Source: Labyrinthula sp. Ha
Taxonomy: Eukaryota > Sar > Bigyra > Labyrinthulida > Labyrinthulaceae
NCBI GenBank assembly: GCA_015227615.1
Contig: JAALGZ010000005.1
Location: 620,001 to 684,000 of the forward strand
DNA: 64,000 nt
Direction: 5' to 3'
Below the pieces are notes generated by a model. It did no database searches. It saw nothing but the letters and a program-made list of their open reading frames with translations, and was not told the origin of the DNA. Positions 34,501 to 46,373 of this stretch are shown piece after piece; position 1 is the first letter of the stretch; each line of letters begins with the position of its first letter. Made by a program: the position numbers and the translations under genes.

Positions 34501-37500
34501 TGAGAGATGCGTGTGTTGCGATATTCCTAACAATGAAATCAGTTAGCTTACTGTCTTTGTTTTACTTTAAGGTAGAGTTAACCAGGAGCTAATTGAAGAT
34601 TCCATAACAAAAAAAAACTCTTAGATGGAATATAACTATAATTTCAATACCATAGGATACTAGATACAAAAATTCCATCACTCTCTAGAGACGTACGAGT
34701 AAGTCTAAACTAAGTTCAAATTACAAGAAAATGTCCCAGATAGTGACATATTTGATAATAAACGATTCTTAATGATTCTAAAAATAATTCTTAATTATCA
34801 GACAGACTAATTGGTATGAAAATCATATTTGAAATGATACCGCTGTAGAGATGTTATAACTAGAAGGATATGGGAAAGCTAAACCTACGTAATCCCCGAT
34901 CTAAAACTTATCTGACTTTATTTCTGGATTTGTAGCTGCTAAGACAATGAAAAATACATGGTATGTGATGCTACCCACGCATTTCAAGTGGCACTCATAC
35001 TTCTATGATCTGTTATAGTAAATCTCCTGACATGTGGTGGACACTGCAGATATAATGCAGATATTTATGTTTTGTTCCTGTGACGGTTTTCTTGTATTGT
35101 TTTATTTAACAGGATTCCCTACTACTACTTATCATGACTGATAAAACTATAGCTGATACCTTTAGTAGTATTCGGTTACTTGGTTAGACCACATAATGGA
35201 AATATGCACGGTTTTATTTTCCAGCTAGCTCATACCACTCTATATGGTTCTTTTTTACTTTCATGTGCTTTCACAGTCGTAAATTATGTGTTATTGTAGC
35301 TCAAAATAGTTTATATAGAACCAATAGAATGAAACATGAATGAGATATGCAGCCCTAGTCTTAGAAAGTATGGTTAACTATATGGATATATGGTTGAAAT
35401 TCAGTCCATTCTTACAACTCCTTGCTACATCCTATACATCCTTTTAAGTAATTTTAGTATGCTTATAAGATACTTAGAGACTGGTCTTGGTTTTGCACAG
35501 TGTTTTATTTAAAAAAAATCTTGAGAAACACAAGCAATGCTTGCACCACACTCTCACAAGTGTACTTACATAAGAGGATTTCTGATTGTGTAGAGAATAA
35601 GAGTTAATACAATTTTAAAGTTGAATTTTAGTCTGATACATTATGTGAAGTGTACAATGTTAATAAAACTAGCGATGGACATCATTATTGTCTAAATCAG
35701 ATTTCCGAAACAAAAATGCTTATACAATCATAGAGTTCTAATTTTCTGAGGATAATAAGATTACAACTATGAGATTTAGACCATTTATCCGTGTCGTATT
35801 AGTAGAAAAAAAATATGGACACTTAATCTGGCAACAGAAACTAGGGTTCTAAGCTGTTTCATGGGGTAATGAACAGAGGAAAAGGTATTTCATGCACATA
35901 GGGATAACTGGATAAGTTCAAGGGGTTTGAATCAATATTCAAGGGTTAAAGAAGAACTTTAACCAGATACTGAAGCTATAACAGAGACTGCACTCATATC
36001 TGCTTTGAAGATCTAAGTGAAGCAAAATAAGTATTATTTGGTAGATTAAAATGAGTTGATTTAGGTCGATTGCACCCACAAAACGTATCATGAGGTATAC
36101 AATGTGCATCTGCATGTACTGTTTGGAAAGATCTATTTGCTTAGGAATACATTTCTTGCTCATTATAGCTTCAAACAACATAATCTCTGTATTGGAACAC
36201 TTTTGTCTAAATAAATATTATTTAGTTCTGATGAGTCATGGCGCAGAAGGTTTCACACTTACCTAAACAATTATTACAATAAAATAGATTAGGTACTATA
36301 AATATGAACACAAACTAGCAAATTTTGTCAAGGATTTCTAGGAAATTTATCAAAGTAATTTTATTCCGCTAGCAGCAAAGTATCAATATGGATCTTCAGT
36401 TCAGATGAAAATATACAAAACTCATCAGAAGATACCAAGCAAGTATATAGTGTATCGAACAAGGATCTATGTCTTACATCAATAATACAGAATAACAAGT
36501 CTAAATTCTGCAAAGCTTATACTAAGCAATTTTCTAGTACAGGTTACATCTTAATTTAAGCAGCAGAAGCACATCACAGCGTCGTGAAAGGAAAACGCAA
36601 ACTATCACATCCTCTTGTTAAGTGAGATCCCTCGGATAGATTAAACCTGGCTATCTTCTATCAACAAAAGCAGCAGACAGAAACCATTAATTGGGTAGCA
36701 AAGATGATCATATCAAGAACAGAATATGTTCAATTTACTGTCAAAGAATAAACATCGCAGCTTGAAAAGTGACAACAGTATAAGTTGCATTTACTACTAC
36801 CAACGAGACATAGAAAATAGAAGACCTAAAACAAACAATTTAGAAAGTACTAAGTCGCAGACCTGATTGGGGAAACAACATCATACATCTCTTGTTTCCT
36901 TTCTTCTTGAAACCAGTACTACAAACACATGGTGTCCTCTTCACACTGGTCAAGAAGAGGTCATTCTGGGATGTATACAATCTTCCCGACAGACACTATA
37001 TGAGAAACGATCACTTTTATAAAACAGGCTGAGAGAAACCCTGTCCTCTCCCCTTAGAAAAGACTAATAGGAAAAGTATAGATACATTCCCCGTTGTATG
37101 GGATAAAAATGTCCATACTCTAAATCTTGTCCTTATATGAACCTGATTGAGTTGAGCCGCGAGGTAGTAGATGTTTCTTTAGGAAGTGACTAGGATTTCA
37201 ATCTTACCTTGGAAAAACTTCTTCGATAAATTAACAGAAGTGTAAGAGGCAATCTAGAATTTCTACCTTCTCTGACATCCATTATATTAGTTCGGTATTT
37301 GGGCTTCGAACTGAAAAGGTTTTGACACGTGTTTTTCTAAAGTCTTTACTTAATATTTTAATTAGCCCATGTTCTCTGTATTCTATTAGCTGATTCTCTT
37401 GATCTGCAATACTCATGGTTTCTTTTTACGATTTCTGTTGGTTTAGGTTTAGGTTTTAAGGGAGTTAATTGGGCCTACTGGCCTAACCCTACAGCGAGGA

Positions 37501-37529
37501 TCTAGCTACCAATAAGAGCTACGTACTAT
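28565..37529. other. Longest gene-free stretch (about 9 kb)
   Basis: No complete gene is supported. The frame at 33278-33715 (145 codons) lacks family resemblance. The minus strand at 29.27-29.70 kb shows several overlapping protein-like readings and may be a decayed gene (see findings). A near-perfect hairpin centred on AGAATATATTCT lies around 29,863-29,894. Base composition is uneven, with less A+T-rich patches near 33.4 and 36.6-37.0 kb. Confidence 0.5.
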
Positions 37530-38339
37530 TATATTATTTTATTGTTTTATTATGTTCTATTAAGCCTCTTTAATCTTATAGGCGTTTTACAGGATCCTCT
37601 GAAGCTGGTTGGTCAAACTCTCATCTCTTGCTCATTTCCAGTATTTTCCAAAATCCTAACTTTTCTGATACAATCCACAATCAAATTAACAAAACACAAA
37701 TCACGCAGAATGAAAAGATAATGTCACGTGTGCTTATTTGAAGCTGTTGAAGCCTTTCTCGTTGAAGTTTCACAACGATATGCCTTTCTATTATGTTCCT
37801 GTTCAAGATTTTCACGACTTTGCTCAATCTTATCTGGATTCTGCATTTTGGTTGGCCTGTTTTTATCTTATGTTGATTCTTGGACAATCCTATATATGTT
37901 TCAAGATGTTTGAAGATAGTTGGAGGTGATTTATGTTCGGGAGGTCGAAGGGGAGTATAGATGGTGATGTTTCTTGCTGTTTTCAGGATATTTACTTCAT
38001 TTTCCAGAGATTTTGTTTCTTGCAGCTGAAGTTATCGATGGTCTTAGTGAGTGCTGGGGGGCCTCCTTTGAGCTGACTTATGCTGCTTTCGTGTTATTCT
38101 ATAGGTTGACTGTTCGTTGTTGCTATTCCAGGTGAACGATGTTGATATTTTTGTCAGGATGGAAGAATTTCGTTTATTTGCTCCAGCAGTTGAATATAGT
38201 CCATTGGGTTCATTCCTCTTCCTCCAGCTGTTATTCTCGACGTTTCACTTAGTGCTTTAGATGATATTCTAGTTGTTGTGTTTTCTGTGGGTTGATTGTG
38301 GATGTTGTATCTTAGTCGGAGGATGGGTGCTATTGGGGT

Positions 38340-38465
38340 TCTGTTCGTGTCATGGTTCCTGTTCATATCCAAGTCTAAGTCTGCGTTCCTGTTCAAGTCC
38401 AAGTTCGTGTTCATGCTCGTGTTCATGCTCGTGTCCAAGCTCGTGCTCCTGTTGAAGTGCTGGTT
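38340..38465 (-). repeat. Degenerate short tandem repeats at LINE 3' coding end
   Basis: The plus strand shows imperfect 6- to 12-base repeats of the kind TTCATGCTCGTG and TTCAAGTCC. On the minus strand they encode an Asn/Asp/Met/Leu-rich tract (NTSMNTNLDLNRN), within the frame 38573-38154 that ends the LINE polyprotein. Confidence 0.7.
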
Positions 38466-39146
38466 CCTGTCCAAGTATTCTTCTGGCTCCTGGTTTCTTG
38501 TGCAGTTTGAAGGTTGGTTCTCATTTTCAGGGTGGCGGGAAAAGTGGGATGGTGGCGGGTCCTCAAGCGGCACTGGATCTTCTCCTAGTATTGCAAGTGC
38601 TTCATAGTAGTATATAGGTTTTGCTGTTGGTGGTGGTGATGGGTTTTGAAGTTAATATTCTCGCAACGCTGTTAGTTCCTTGTCAATGATATCTTTTGCA
38701 ATGGATCTATGGTTTTCCTGACGCTATTTTACTATATTGGCAAGATCCAAGTCGCCCTCTTCTAGTTGGAAGTTGTAGCCATCTATTCTATCAATGACTT
38801 TTTTCAGCCTTCTTGATATCTTTGTTAAGGCTTTTGTTATCTTCACGTTGGACGGCCAGTTTTCTACATTGTATATGGCTGGGGCTATTACTAGAGCTCT
38901 TGCCAGGTTAATTCTCGTCTTTTTTTGGATATTTGAGGAAGATAATATGTCTCTGAATCTACTGATGTGGCTGTGGGCTTCTTTTAGTTTCTTGGAGATA
39001 GCATCAGCGTTAATACTCTGTGGGTCGAAGATAGCTCCTAGGTATTTATATTTTGTTACTGCTTGGATCGCCTCGCCTGTTACTTCGACATTGTTTGTTC
39101 TGGGTTGGATCTTATTTTGTATGATCGTTCTACTGTCGGTAGCAGC

Positions 39147-40266
39147 TTAAGTCCCAGCCCTGTTTCTGTTGTGCGTCCCATTACAAAACCTAGAGTTTTT
39201 GTAATATTTTAGTGATGTTTCGGTGTGGAAATATCTATCACAACGCTCACAGTGGAAGTTGGTTAATATTCTGGTTATATCTACGCCTGGTATTTTATCA
39301 ACCAAGTTGTATTCTTCGTTTGTGAGCATAACTTTTGTCTTGCTAACATTAGTTTTTAGGCGCGTGAGTTGCTGAAGATTCTGCAGTTGCATTACAAAGC
39401 TGATTATCTCTTCGTCGTTCCTTGTTAGTATTACCAACTCGTCTGCAAAAGCAAAGTATCTGAAGGTTTGGTTGTGTAGGCTGGTGCCTTATAAGGTATT
39501 ATTTTTTATTCTCTTCATTATAGAGTCATGACAGAGGATAAAGATGCTTGGGGATAAGCTATCTCCTTGAAGCACTTCTCTTTTTATATTTACCAAGCTG
39601 CTTTTCCCCGCTGTCTGAAATGAAGACTGTAGGTTTTTTGTAGAGGGTAGTGATAAGTTTGATGAGGTGCTTTGGCACATGGTGTTCTTCCAGAATTAAC
39701 CTCATGAATTTGTGTAAAATGCTATTTAAGGCTTTTGCAAAGTCTGTGAAAATAATTCGAAGATATATTTTCCGTTTGAGAGTTTCCTTTATGATTGTAT
39801 CAAGTGCCTCAATTTTTTGTATAGTTGAGCGGCTATTTCTGAATCCTGCTTGGTTGTCTGGGAGTTTATTTAGTATTGGTGTTATTCGATTGTTAATGAT
39901 TTTTGTGAGAAGTTTGAAGTGAGAGCTCAATAATGAAATTGGTCTATAATTGGAGGGGTCATTTTTACTTCCTTTCTGTTTGTATAGATATACAACTTTG
40001 CCTCTTCAGATTTTTCTCATTTTTCTAGACTTGAACGCATCTAACCTGAAGAAAGACTGGATCTCTCTAACAGCATGTTTTTGAACTATTTCAACGTGCT
40101 TTAAGACTTCATTTCTTAAGTTGTCTGGTCCTGGAGCTTTGTTGTTTTTTAGGGTTTTAATACATTCTTTGATCTCGTCTTCCGTTGGAGGATGTGTGTT
40201 TATGCTGTTCAAGGGAGCCGGCGCGAGTATTGGAATTTGGTAATGTTGTATTTGGTTATCCGTCAA
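39147..40266 (-). pseudogene. LINE reverse transcriptase with downstream Cys/His finger, broken
   Basis: 40266-40006 gives TEDEIKECIKTLKNNKAPGP, the LINE RT box 0 region. 39930-39559 gives DNQAGFRNSRSTIQ and the box A equivalent FTDFAKAL. The stretch near 39,560-39,600 gives EVLQGDSLSPSIF. 39437 upward gives FAFADELVIL, where the canonical FADD is FADE, a change that would impair catalysis. CERCDRYFHT with a following SRFC forms a Cys/His finger about 45 residues after FADE. Stops and frame changes separate these parts. Confidence 0.85.
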
Positions 40267-41028
40267 TAGGCTCGTTGGAAGTGGTAGGTTTTGTTGCTTT
40301 TCTAAATATTCTTTTAGTGTCTAAATACGTTCTGTGGTTCCCATTATCTTTCCTGCTGTATTTTTGGTTATTTTACGAAACTGTTTCCGAACTGATTTTA
40401 CCTTCTTTATCAGCTGGTAGCCAGTTCTCGCACTTTTGCTTTGGAACACAGTTTCTATTTCAGTCGCTATTCTGTCCAGCCAGTTGTTGTAGTCCTCCTT
40501 CGCTGAGATTTTTTAGATCCTTCGTGATCCGTTTTTTCTCTTCAGAGTTCAAGTTGTTCCAGTTAGCGCATTTGTGCTGCATTAAGGACATGGTTTGTTC
40601 CGAGTTCTGGTGCTCAGGGAGGTTGTAATTGATCTCTGGGAGATGTTTCTTCATGATGGTCGGGATTGAGTGGGTTAGGGTGAGGTAAGTGTCAGTGAGG
40701 GTTTCATTGAGGTCCAGGATTTGTTTCAGTTCTCTGTTTACCTTCTCTTGGATGGATCTGTTAGATCCTAGCGCGCTGTAGTCCAACTGGAATCTAGTTC
40801 TTTTGCCTGTCTTGCGACCCTGGTTTATGTTTATTCGAACACTGACGGCAAGATGATTCAAGTTTCTTTTCATCCAAAGGTTGTATGATATAGCTGTAGG
40901 TATCCTGAAGCCAGTTATTGCAGGTACACGATTCGTTATTACATAGTCAATTTCGGATGCCCCCCACGCTCCGATCTAGGCATGAATGTAGCATGTTTCT
41001 TGGAGAATTTCTTGTCTGTAACTGTTAA

Positions 41029-41667
41029 CTAGTTGATGATGCTTTGATCCTTTTCCTTCAGAAGTACAGCTAGCAATTTACCATTAGCATTTGTACGATG
41101 GGAGAGATCTAGTTTGCCTTCTTTGTTCAGTTCTTTCCTTGAGACCTGAGCATTTAGATCACCGCAAATGAGAACCCACCTTCTCTTGTTAATTCCATTC
41201 AGCTTTGACTTGAGATCCTTTAGGTACTTCTTGTAAAATTCTTTTCCGTGTTTGCAGTGTGGAGCGTACGTGTTCACTAGGATGAGACTTCTTTTTCCTT
41301 CCAGTTTGATAACCAGCTTCAGGATCCTGTCGCTTCTTCCGTCCGTGTCCGTTAATTGACTAGCAAGTGCATCACACGGGAAAGTCGTTACGCCCGCCGC
41401 TTTTTCAGGCAGTTTTGAAAAAAATCACCTTCCTGAAGCCGGACTGACGTTCATCATTCACTGTAGGCGTTGCATTCCTTGCTTGTGCAGTTCCTGTAAC
41501 ATTAGAATTTCAGTTTCCTTAGAAAGCTGTTGTACGTACCTGCACTTAAAGGCAGTTAGACCACCAACATTCACACTCACCAACTTGGGTATGTGTTTCA
41601 GTCGGCTCGCTATCCCTGGGACTTCTTTCGAAGGAGTAGGCAGGTCCCTACTCTGAAAACATTGCAT
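41029..41667 (-). pseudogene. LINE AP-type endonuclease domain, broken
   Basis: The first piece (41667-41458) holds SVNVGGLTAFKC followed by EILMLQELH, matching the endonuclease motifs N-G and Q-E (catalytic Glu). After a disrupted stretch with a recognisable ILVNTYAPH reading, 41277-41029 contains VLICGDLNAQV, the GD-N motif. The final S-D-H region is only partly readable. At least one frame disruption separates the two pieces. Confidence 0.82.
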
Positions 41668-41700
41668 TTTTGCTTCGTCCTTGACGTTGTTTTCACAAGC

Positions 41701-42753
41701 CCAAAATTTGATTTCTGTTCATTTTCCTGCTACTCTGTTTACATCAGTAACAGATGTTATCCAATCATATTCCTTGCTTCCACTAATCATATTATTTCAT
41801 TCATTTGTACTTTACAATTAAAAACAAGATTCCTCATATTGATACACCATAAGTCGCTTAGCAACATCTGAACTGTTGAACCTTTCGTCACTTAGCAGGT
41901 GAGTTAAAAATAAAACTGGAAAGAAAATGGATAAGATGTAGCATATGGTGTGAAAATGGTGCGGAAGGATATAAAAATACTTTGCGGAGTAAACCTTGTC
42001 GTTCTTCAACCACTACTGCCACAACCTTTTGAATAAGACATTCTTCATTCAAAACGCCACCGGTTCTTTAGAATAGCCCTCATCTGGTTCAGCACCCTAT
42101 CAGACTTCTGTATCAATATTCCTTTGATATATGAACTTGTTGGGACGAAGATTCTGCCATGTGTGCCATCCACACCATATGCTGAAGTATAACATCCTTC
42201 AGTTGAACATTTGAGGTAATTTCTGGTTAAGTTTTATCCTGTGCGTTGAGTCTCTTCTTCGTCCAGTTTGGTTAAGCAAATGTAAGTCTCTTTCCTCATT
42301 TTTCAGATATGTCTTATAAAAAAAAGCGTGTTTTCCCTCTCTTTTGGTTCAAGTTCTTTATTTTTTTATTTCCATCATTTTATCTTACTTTTTTCCGATT
42401 TTCGATCTTCTTGGATAGAAATTTTATTATAAAATAATTTCAAAATGTCTTATGGTTACTTTCATATTATGGACAATTATGTTATAAATCTCCAATTTCA
42501 TTTAGTTCAAAGTATATTTCCCATTCTATCTATCCATTGCATTCAATTCATTGGATGCTATAATAACCAATTGTCACAGTTTATCATAAATCTCAGACAT
42601 CGTACAAAGCTATACTGGGCCATATGACCCGAACCTAGGTTTAATAACGGCTACATTACTCATCGTCAGAAAAAGAAATCAAAGAGAGGAAACATCACAA
42701 AGAATTAAGAAAAACTTGAAGGACACGAGATAATTTGATAAACAATACCACAA
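41701..42753. other. Intergenic, LINE 5' flank and myosin upstream region
   Basis: No gene is supported. The first part may still be LINE 5' sequence. The last about 100 bases become purine- and A-rich before the myosin ATG. Confidence 0.45.
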
Positions 42754-45700
42754 ATGTTCTGGCACTATAATGATAAAACAAAAACTTATTCCAAATCAGT
42801 AGATCCAAGTAAATATCCTATTAACACTCTTGACGCGCCAGAAGAACTTGTTGATTTAACATCCTTGCCTCATCTGCATACACCAGCTTTGCTTCACTCA
42901 CTTTCACTTAGATATGAGCTTGATCATATTTATACACTCACTGGACCTATTTTAATAGCTATTAATCCATTCAAAATAATCCCAGAGCTCTATTCTGTTC
43001 AGGCTATTTCAGATCACTACGTGTTTGACCTGAGTTTTGGAGCCATGTCAGATGCAGGAAACAAACCACATGTTTACCAGATTGCCAATAATGCTTATCG
43101 GGGGTTATTAGATTCTGAGCAAGATCAGAGTATCTTAATATCAGGTGAGTCTGGAGCAGGAAAAACGGAAAGTACTAAGCACGTTATGAATTTTCTCGCG
43201 ACTGTCTCATCACCTGGATCTGACCTAACATCTGGAACGACTACTGAAAAAGGAACTATAGCTGAGCGTGTTTTGGGAAGTAATATTATCCTGGAAGCTT
43301 TTGGAAATGCTAGAACTACAAGGAATGATAATAGTTCCAGGTTTGGTAAGTTCATTAGGCTTAAGTTTAACGGGAGGAATTTAGTAGGAGCGAACATCGA
43401 AACTTATTTATTAGAGAAAAGTAGAATTAATGGCCAAGTTTTTTCCGAGCGAAATTATCACATATTTTATCTTTTATTGAAAGGTTCACTTGATAAGATT
43501 CAAGGCTTAGAAGAGTTAGTTGACAAGTTAGGAATGTTGAAAAAAACAACGGTAGGTTTGCTAAGTAATGGGTTAATCAAAAGGAATGATGGAGTAGAAG
43601 ATTCTAAACAATTTTTGAAACTAATGGATGCTATGGAGACAATGAACTTTTCAAAAGAAAATATAAAATCAATTCTCTCTTTGGTTGTCGGTGTTATGCT
43701 CTTTTCCAATATATCCTATGAAACTAATGGTGATGCTTCTAAGTTAAAACGTGACGATGTTGCAACTAGTGTTGCTAAATTTCTTGGAGTAGACACTGAT
43801 TCACTTGAACGGGTGCTTACCAAGCGAAAGTTAACTGTTGGGATGGAAGAGTTTGTTAAAGATTTAAATGTCCATCAAGCAGTGGGAGCAAAGGATGCCC
43901 TTATTAAATCTATCTATTCAAATCTGTTTAATTATATTGTTGCGGAAATCAATACGCAGATACAGCCACGTGACAGTGCTTCCCAGTTTAGCTCAGAGGG
44001 GTCTATTTCAGTTCTTGATATTTTTGGTTTTGAAGTTTTTGAAACAAATGGCTTTGAACAACTATTAATTAACTACACAAATGAAGCCCTACAGCAGCAA
44101 TTCAATCAGTATGTATTCAAGCACGAACAAGCTCTGTACAAAAGAGAAGAAATCCCTTGGTCTCAGGTAGATTTTGATGATAACCAAGAAGTTTTGAACC
44201 TCATTCAAGGGAGAATGTCTATTCTTAGCCTACTAGATGAGCATTGCAAACTGAATTCAGATGATAAGAAGTATATCTCTAATGTGTATGATAAGCTCAA
44301 GATTGATGTAACCCCTTCACAAAAGGCTGCTGGCCAGTTCACAATAAACCATTTCGCCGGGTCGGTCACTTATTCCAGTCAGGATTGGATAGATAAGAAT
44401 AGAAATATTTTATTTCTGGAAGCAATTGACGTCCTAGCGCAAAGTAGCAATGATCTTGTATGTGATTTGTATAAAAGAGAACAAAGTATTGCGGCAGCAT
44501 CTGCATCTGTCTCAAGTCAGGGAGGATCTCCTTCAAAGGCAAAAACTAAGGCAGCAAATACAGTATCAGGTGAGTTCAAAGGTCAACTTTCAGATCTATT
44601 GTATGTAATTGGCAAGACAGCACCGCATTACATACGCTGTTTGAAACCAAATGATGAAAACAAACCGGAAAAACTTGACAGACCTAGGCTTCTGGATCAG
44701 CTAAATTACTCGGGTGTTCTTCAAGCTGTTGAGATTGCTAGACGTGGTTTTCCAGTTCGAATGAAGCATGAAGAGTTTGCGGCAAGGTATAAGATGGTAG
44801 GATTGTCTGTTGAAGAGATATTATTGAAGATTGACAAGGAGGTATTAGGTTATGAAATAGGTAAGACTCTTGTCTTCCTGAAGAAAGAGACACATGAGGA
44901 ATTAGAGAAGCTAAGAGACGAGTATCGAACGTTGAAAGCTATTTTTATTCAAAAGAACCTGCGAATGGCTGTGGCACGCAACAGCTATCAACGAAAGCGA
45001 AAGGCGGTTATCTTAATTCAAAGCATTTATCGAATGCAATGTGCCCGAATTGAATTAAATGCGCTTCGTAGAAATGCTGCAGCCACTAGGATTCAAACGT
45101 TTACTAGATGTAATTTGCGAAGGAAAGAGTTTCAAAAGAAAAAGGAACTGGTGATTAAATTGCAATCTCTATTCAGGATGTACAGGATACGCAATATTTT
45201 CATTGAACACTTTCATAACTCTAGAGCCACTAAAATTCAATCAGTTGTTAGAAGCTGGTTGGCTTTTGTCAAATACCAAAGAGTCCAACTCATGGTTGTT
45301 TGGGTTCAAAAACGAGTCAGGGGTATGTTGGCTAGAAAGAATTTAAAAATTTTGAAACGAGATATGAGGAAGGTTGAAACTTTGCAACAGAAGTTAGACA
45401 AAGCTCAGAATGAAATAATTAAACTCCGCAAGGAATCAAAGGAGCTGAAAAGTGAACTCATTATCACTAAAGAAAAACTTGCAGAACGTGAAATTGAAAC
45501 GGAAGTTCAAGAAGTAGAGGATCAAGAAAAGGAAATGCTCAGAGATGAACTAATTGCTCAAAAGAGTGCAAATAATAAGCTTGTAGAACAAGTTGCGAAG
45601 CTGAAGCTTGAACTAAATGAAGAAAAAGCGACACATACATCGGACATGGTTTACAAGAAGCAAGAGAATGGTTTACTTGAGGAGAAACAAGAAGAAACTT

Positions 45701-46251
45701 CGGTTGAAATGAGCGAAGAAGAGAAGCTTAAAAACGAGCGGGAGTACTACTTTAATCGTATGGACTCTGGTGACGGTGAATCAGTAAATGAGTTTAATGA
45801 TTCTGCCACTAAGGAAGATGCTGAAATCATTCGAATCGATGAAAATCAACAAAGACTCTATGATGAGCAACAAAAGGCTGTTGAAGAGCTTGCTCTGGAA
45901 AATGCTGAACTTAAAAAGGAAAATGGCGATGCGAAGGAGAAACTTAATGGATATATATCGCGAATGTGTGAAGCTGAAAATAGGGCAAACGAATCTGAGA
46001 CAAGAATTAAAGAACTTGCAGATGATGTTGAAGTTTTGAAGAATAAATTGAGCAGCATGAATTTAATGGCTGAACAAGCTTCCACCGTTAAGATTGCTCT
46101 TGCGAAGCGAGTTGAAGAGTTAATATTGGAAAGAAAAGCATTTTCTAAGGAAGGAAAAATTTTGAAAGAAAAGGTCAAGTATTATCAGGATATGAATAAA
46201 ACTCTTACAGAGAAGGTGTCAAACTTCAAGAAGAGTCAGAGACTGACTTAA
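42754..46251 (+). CDS. Myosin heavy chain, six IQ motifs and coiled coil, no DIL tail
   Basis: Intronless, 1165 aa. Motor domain (about 1-725): ISGESGAGKTES P-loop (about 130), NDNSSRFGKF switch I (about 192), LDIFGFEVFE switch II (about 422), HYIRCLKPN (about 627) and the converter ending TLVFLKKE. Six IQ motifs follow (about 729-860; AIFIQKNLRM, VILIQSIYRM, ATRIQTFTRC, VIKLQSLFRM, ATKIQSVVRS, VVWVQKRVRG). The tail is coiled coil to the end (about 870-1160), indicating a dimer. The six-IQ neck resembles classes V and XI, but the globular DIL cargo domain of those classes is absent and the protein is shorter. There is no SH3-like N-terminal domain. It could be a lineage-specific class. It is actin-based and probably carries cargo by an unknown tail partner. 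The stop is 122 bp from the convergent gene. Confidence 0.95.
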   Translation: MFWHYNDKTKTYSKSVDPSKYPINTLDAPEELVDLTSLPHLHTPALLHSLSLRYELDHIYTLTGPILIAINPFKIIPELYSVQAISDHYVFDLSFGAMSDAGNKPHVYQIANNAYRGLLDSEQDQSILISGESGAGKTESTKHVMNFLATVSSPGSDLTSGTTTEKGTIAERVLGSNIILEAFGNARTTRNDNSSRFGKFIRLKFNGRNLVGANIETYLLEKSRINGQVFSERNYHIFYLLLKGSLDKIQGLEELVDKLGMLKKTTVGLLSNGLIKRNDGVEDSKQFLKLMDAMETMNFSKENIKSILSLVVGVMLFSNISYETNGDASKLKRDDVATSVAKFLGVDTDSLERVLTKRKLTVGMEEFVKDLNVHQAVGAKDALIKSIYSNLFNYIVAEINTQIQPRDSASQFSSEGSISVLDIFGFEVFETNGFEQLLINYTNEALQQQFNQYVFKHEQALYKREEIPWSQVDFDDNQEVLNLIQGRMSILSLLDEHCKLNSDDKKYISNVYDKLKIDVTPSQKAAGQFTINHFAGSVTYSSQDWIDKNRNILFLEAIDVLAQSSNDLVCDLYKREQSIAAASASVSSQGGSPSKAKTKAANTVSGEFKGQLSDLLYVIGKTAPHYIRCLKPNDENKPEKLDRPRLLDQLNYSGVLQAVEIARRGFPVRMKHEEFAARYKMVGLSVEEILLKIDKEVLGYEIGKTLVFLKKETHEELEKLRDEYRTLKAIFIQKNLRMAVARNSYQRKRKAVILIQSIYRMQCARIELNALRRNAAATRIQTFTRCNLRRKEFQKKKELVIKLQSLFRMYRIRNIFIEHFHNSRATKIQSVVRSWLAFVKYQRVQLMVVWVQKRVRGMLARKNLKILKRDMRKVETLQQKLDKAQNEIIKLRKESKELKSELIITKEKLAEREIETEVQEVEDQEKEMLRDELIAQKSANNKLVEQVAKLKLELNEEKATHTSDMVYKKQENGLLEEKQEETSVEMSEEEKLKNEREYYFNRMDSGDGESVNEFNDSATKEDAEIIRIDENQQRLYDEQQKAVEELALENAELKKENGDAKEKLNGYISRMCEAENRANESETRIKELADDVEVLKNKLSSMNLMAEQASTVKIALAKRVEELILERKAFSKEGKILKEKVKYYQDMNKTLTEKVSNFKKSQRLT

Positions 46252-46373
46252 CTGTATCCTAAGCTAACGAAGTCTATTATATTGTACGAGGAAATACAAA
46301 ACATTTAGAGCTGGTAGGTATTTTTGTGTGTGAGCGTTTAGTGTTTTTCTAGCATATTGCGAAGACTTTTCTA

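Larger units (their letters stand above)
37530..41700 (-). mobile_element. Decayed non-LTR retrotransposon (LINE) with AP-type endonuclease and RT
   Basis: The minus strand carries, in 5' to 3' order, an AP-type endonuclease (41667-41029), a linker, a reverse transcriptase (about 40266-39400), a Cys/His finger, a conserved post-RT region and a polar repeat tail ending at 38154. The pieces lie in different frames, so several frameshifts and in-frame stops break the polyprotein. The 3' end is probably marked by the A/T-rich run near 37.53 kb (AAAACAATAAAATAAT on the minus strand). The 5' end is unclear, between 41.7 and 42.2 kb. No target duplication was found. The clade cannot be fixed by eye; an endonuclease-bearing L1/RTE/CR1-like group is likely. 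Confidence 0.85.

Noticed and set aside
35939-36181. 80-codon minus-strand ORF considered as a copia-type RNase H remnant
   Set aside because: Resemblance was limited to a few residues; no catalytic pattern or flanking domain.
37681-37887. 68-codon minus-strand ORF downstream of the LINE coding end
   Set aside because: It lies in the presumed LINE 3' untranslated region, with no conserved motif.
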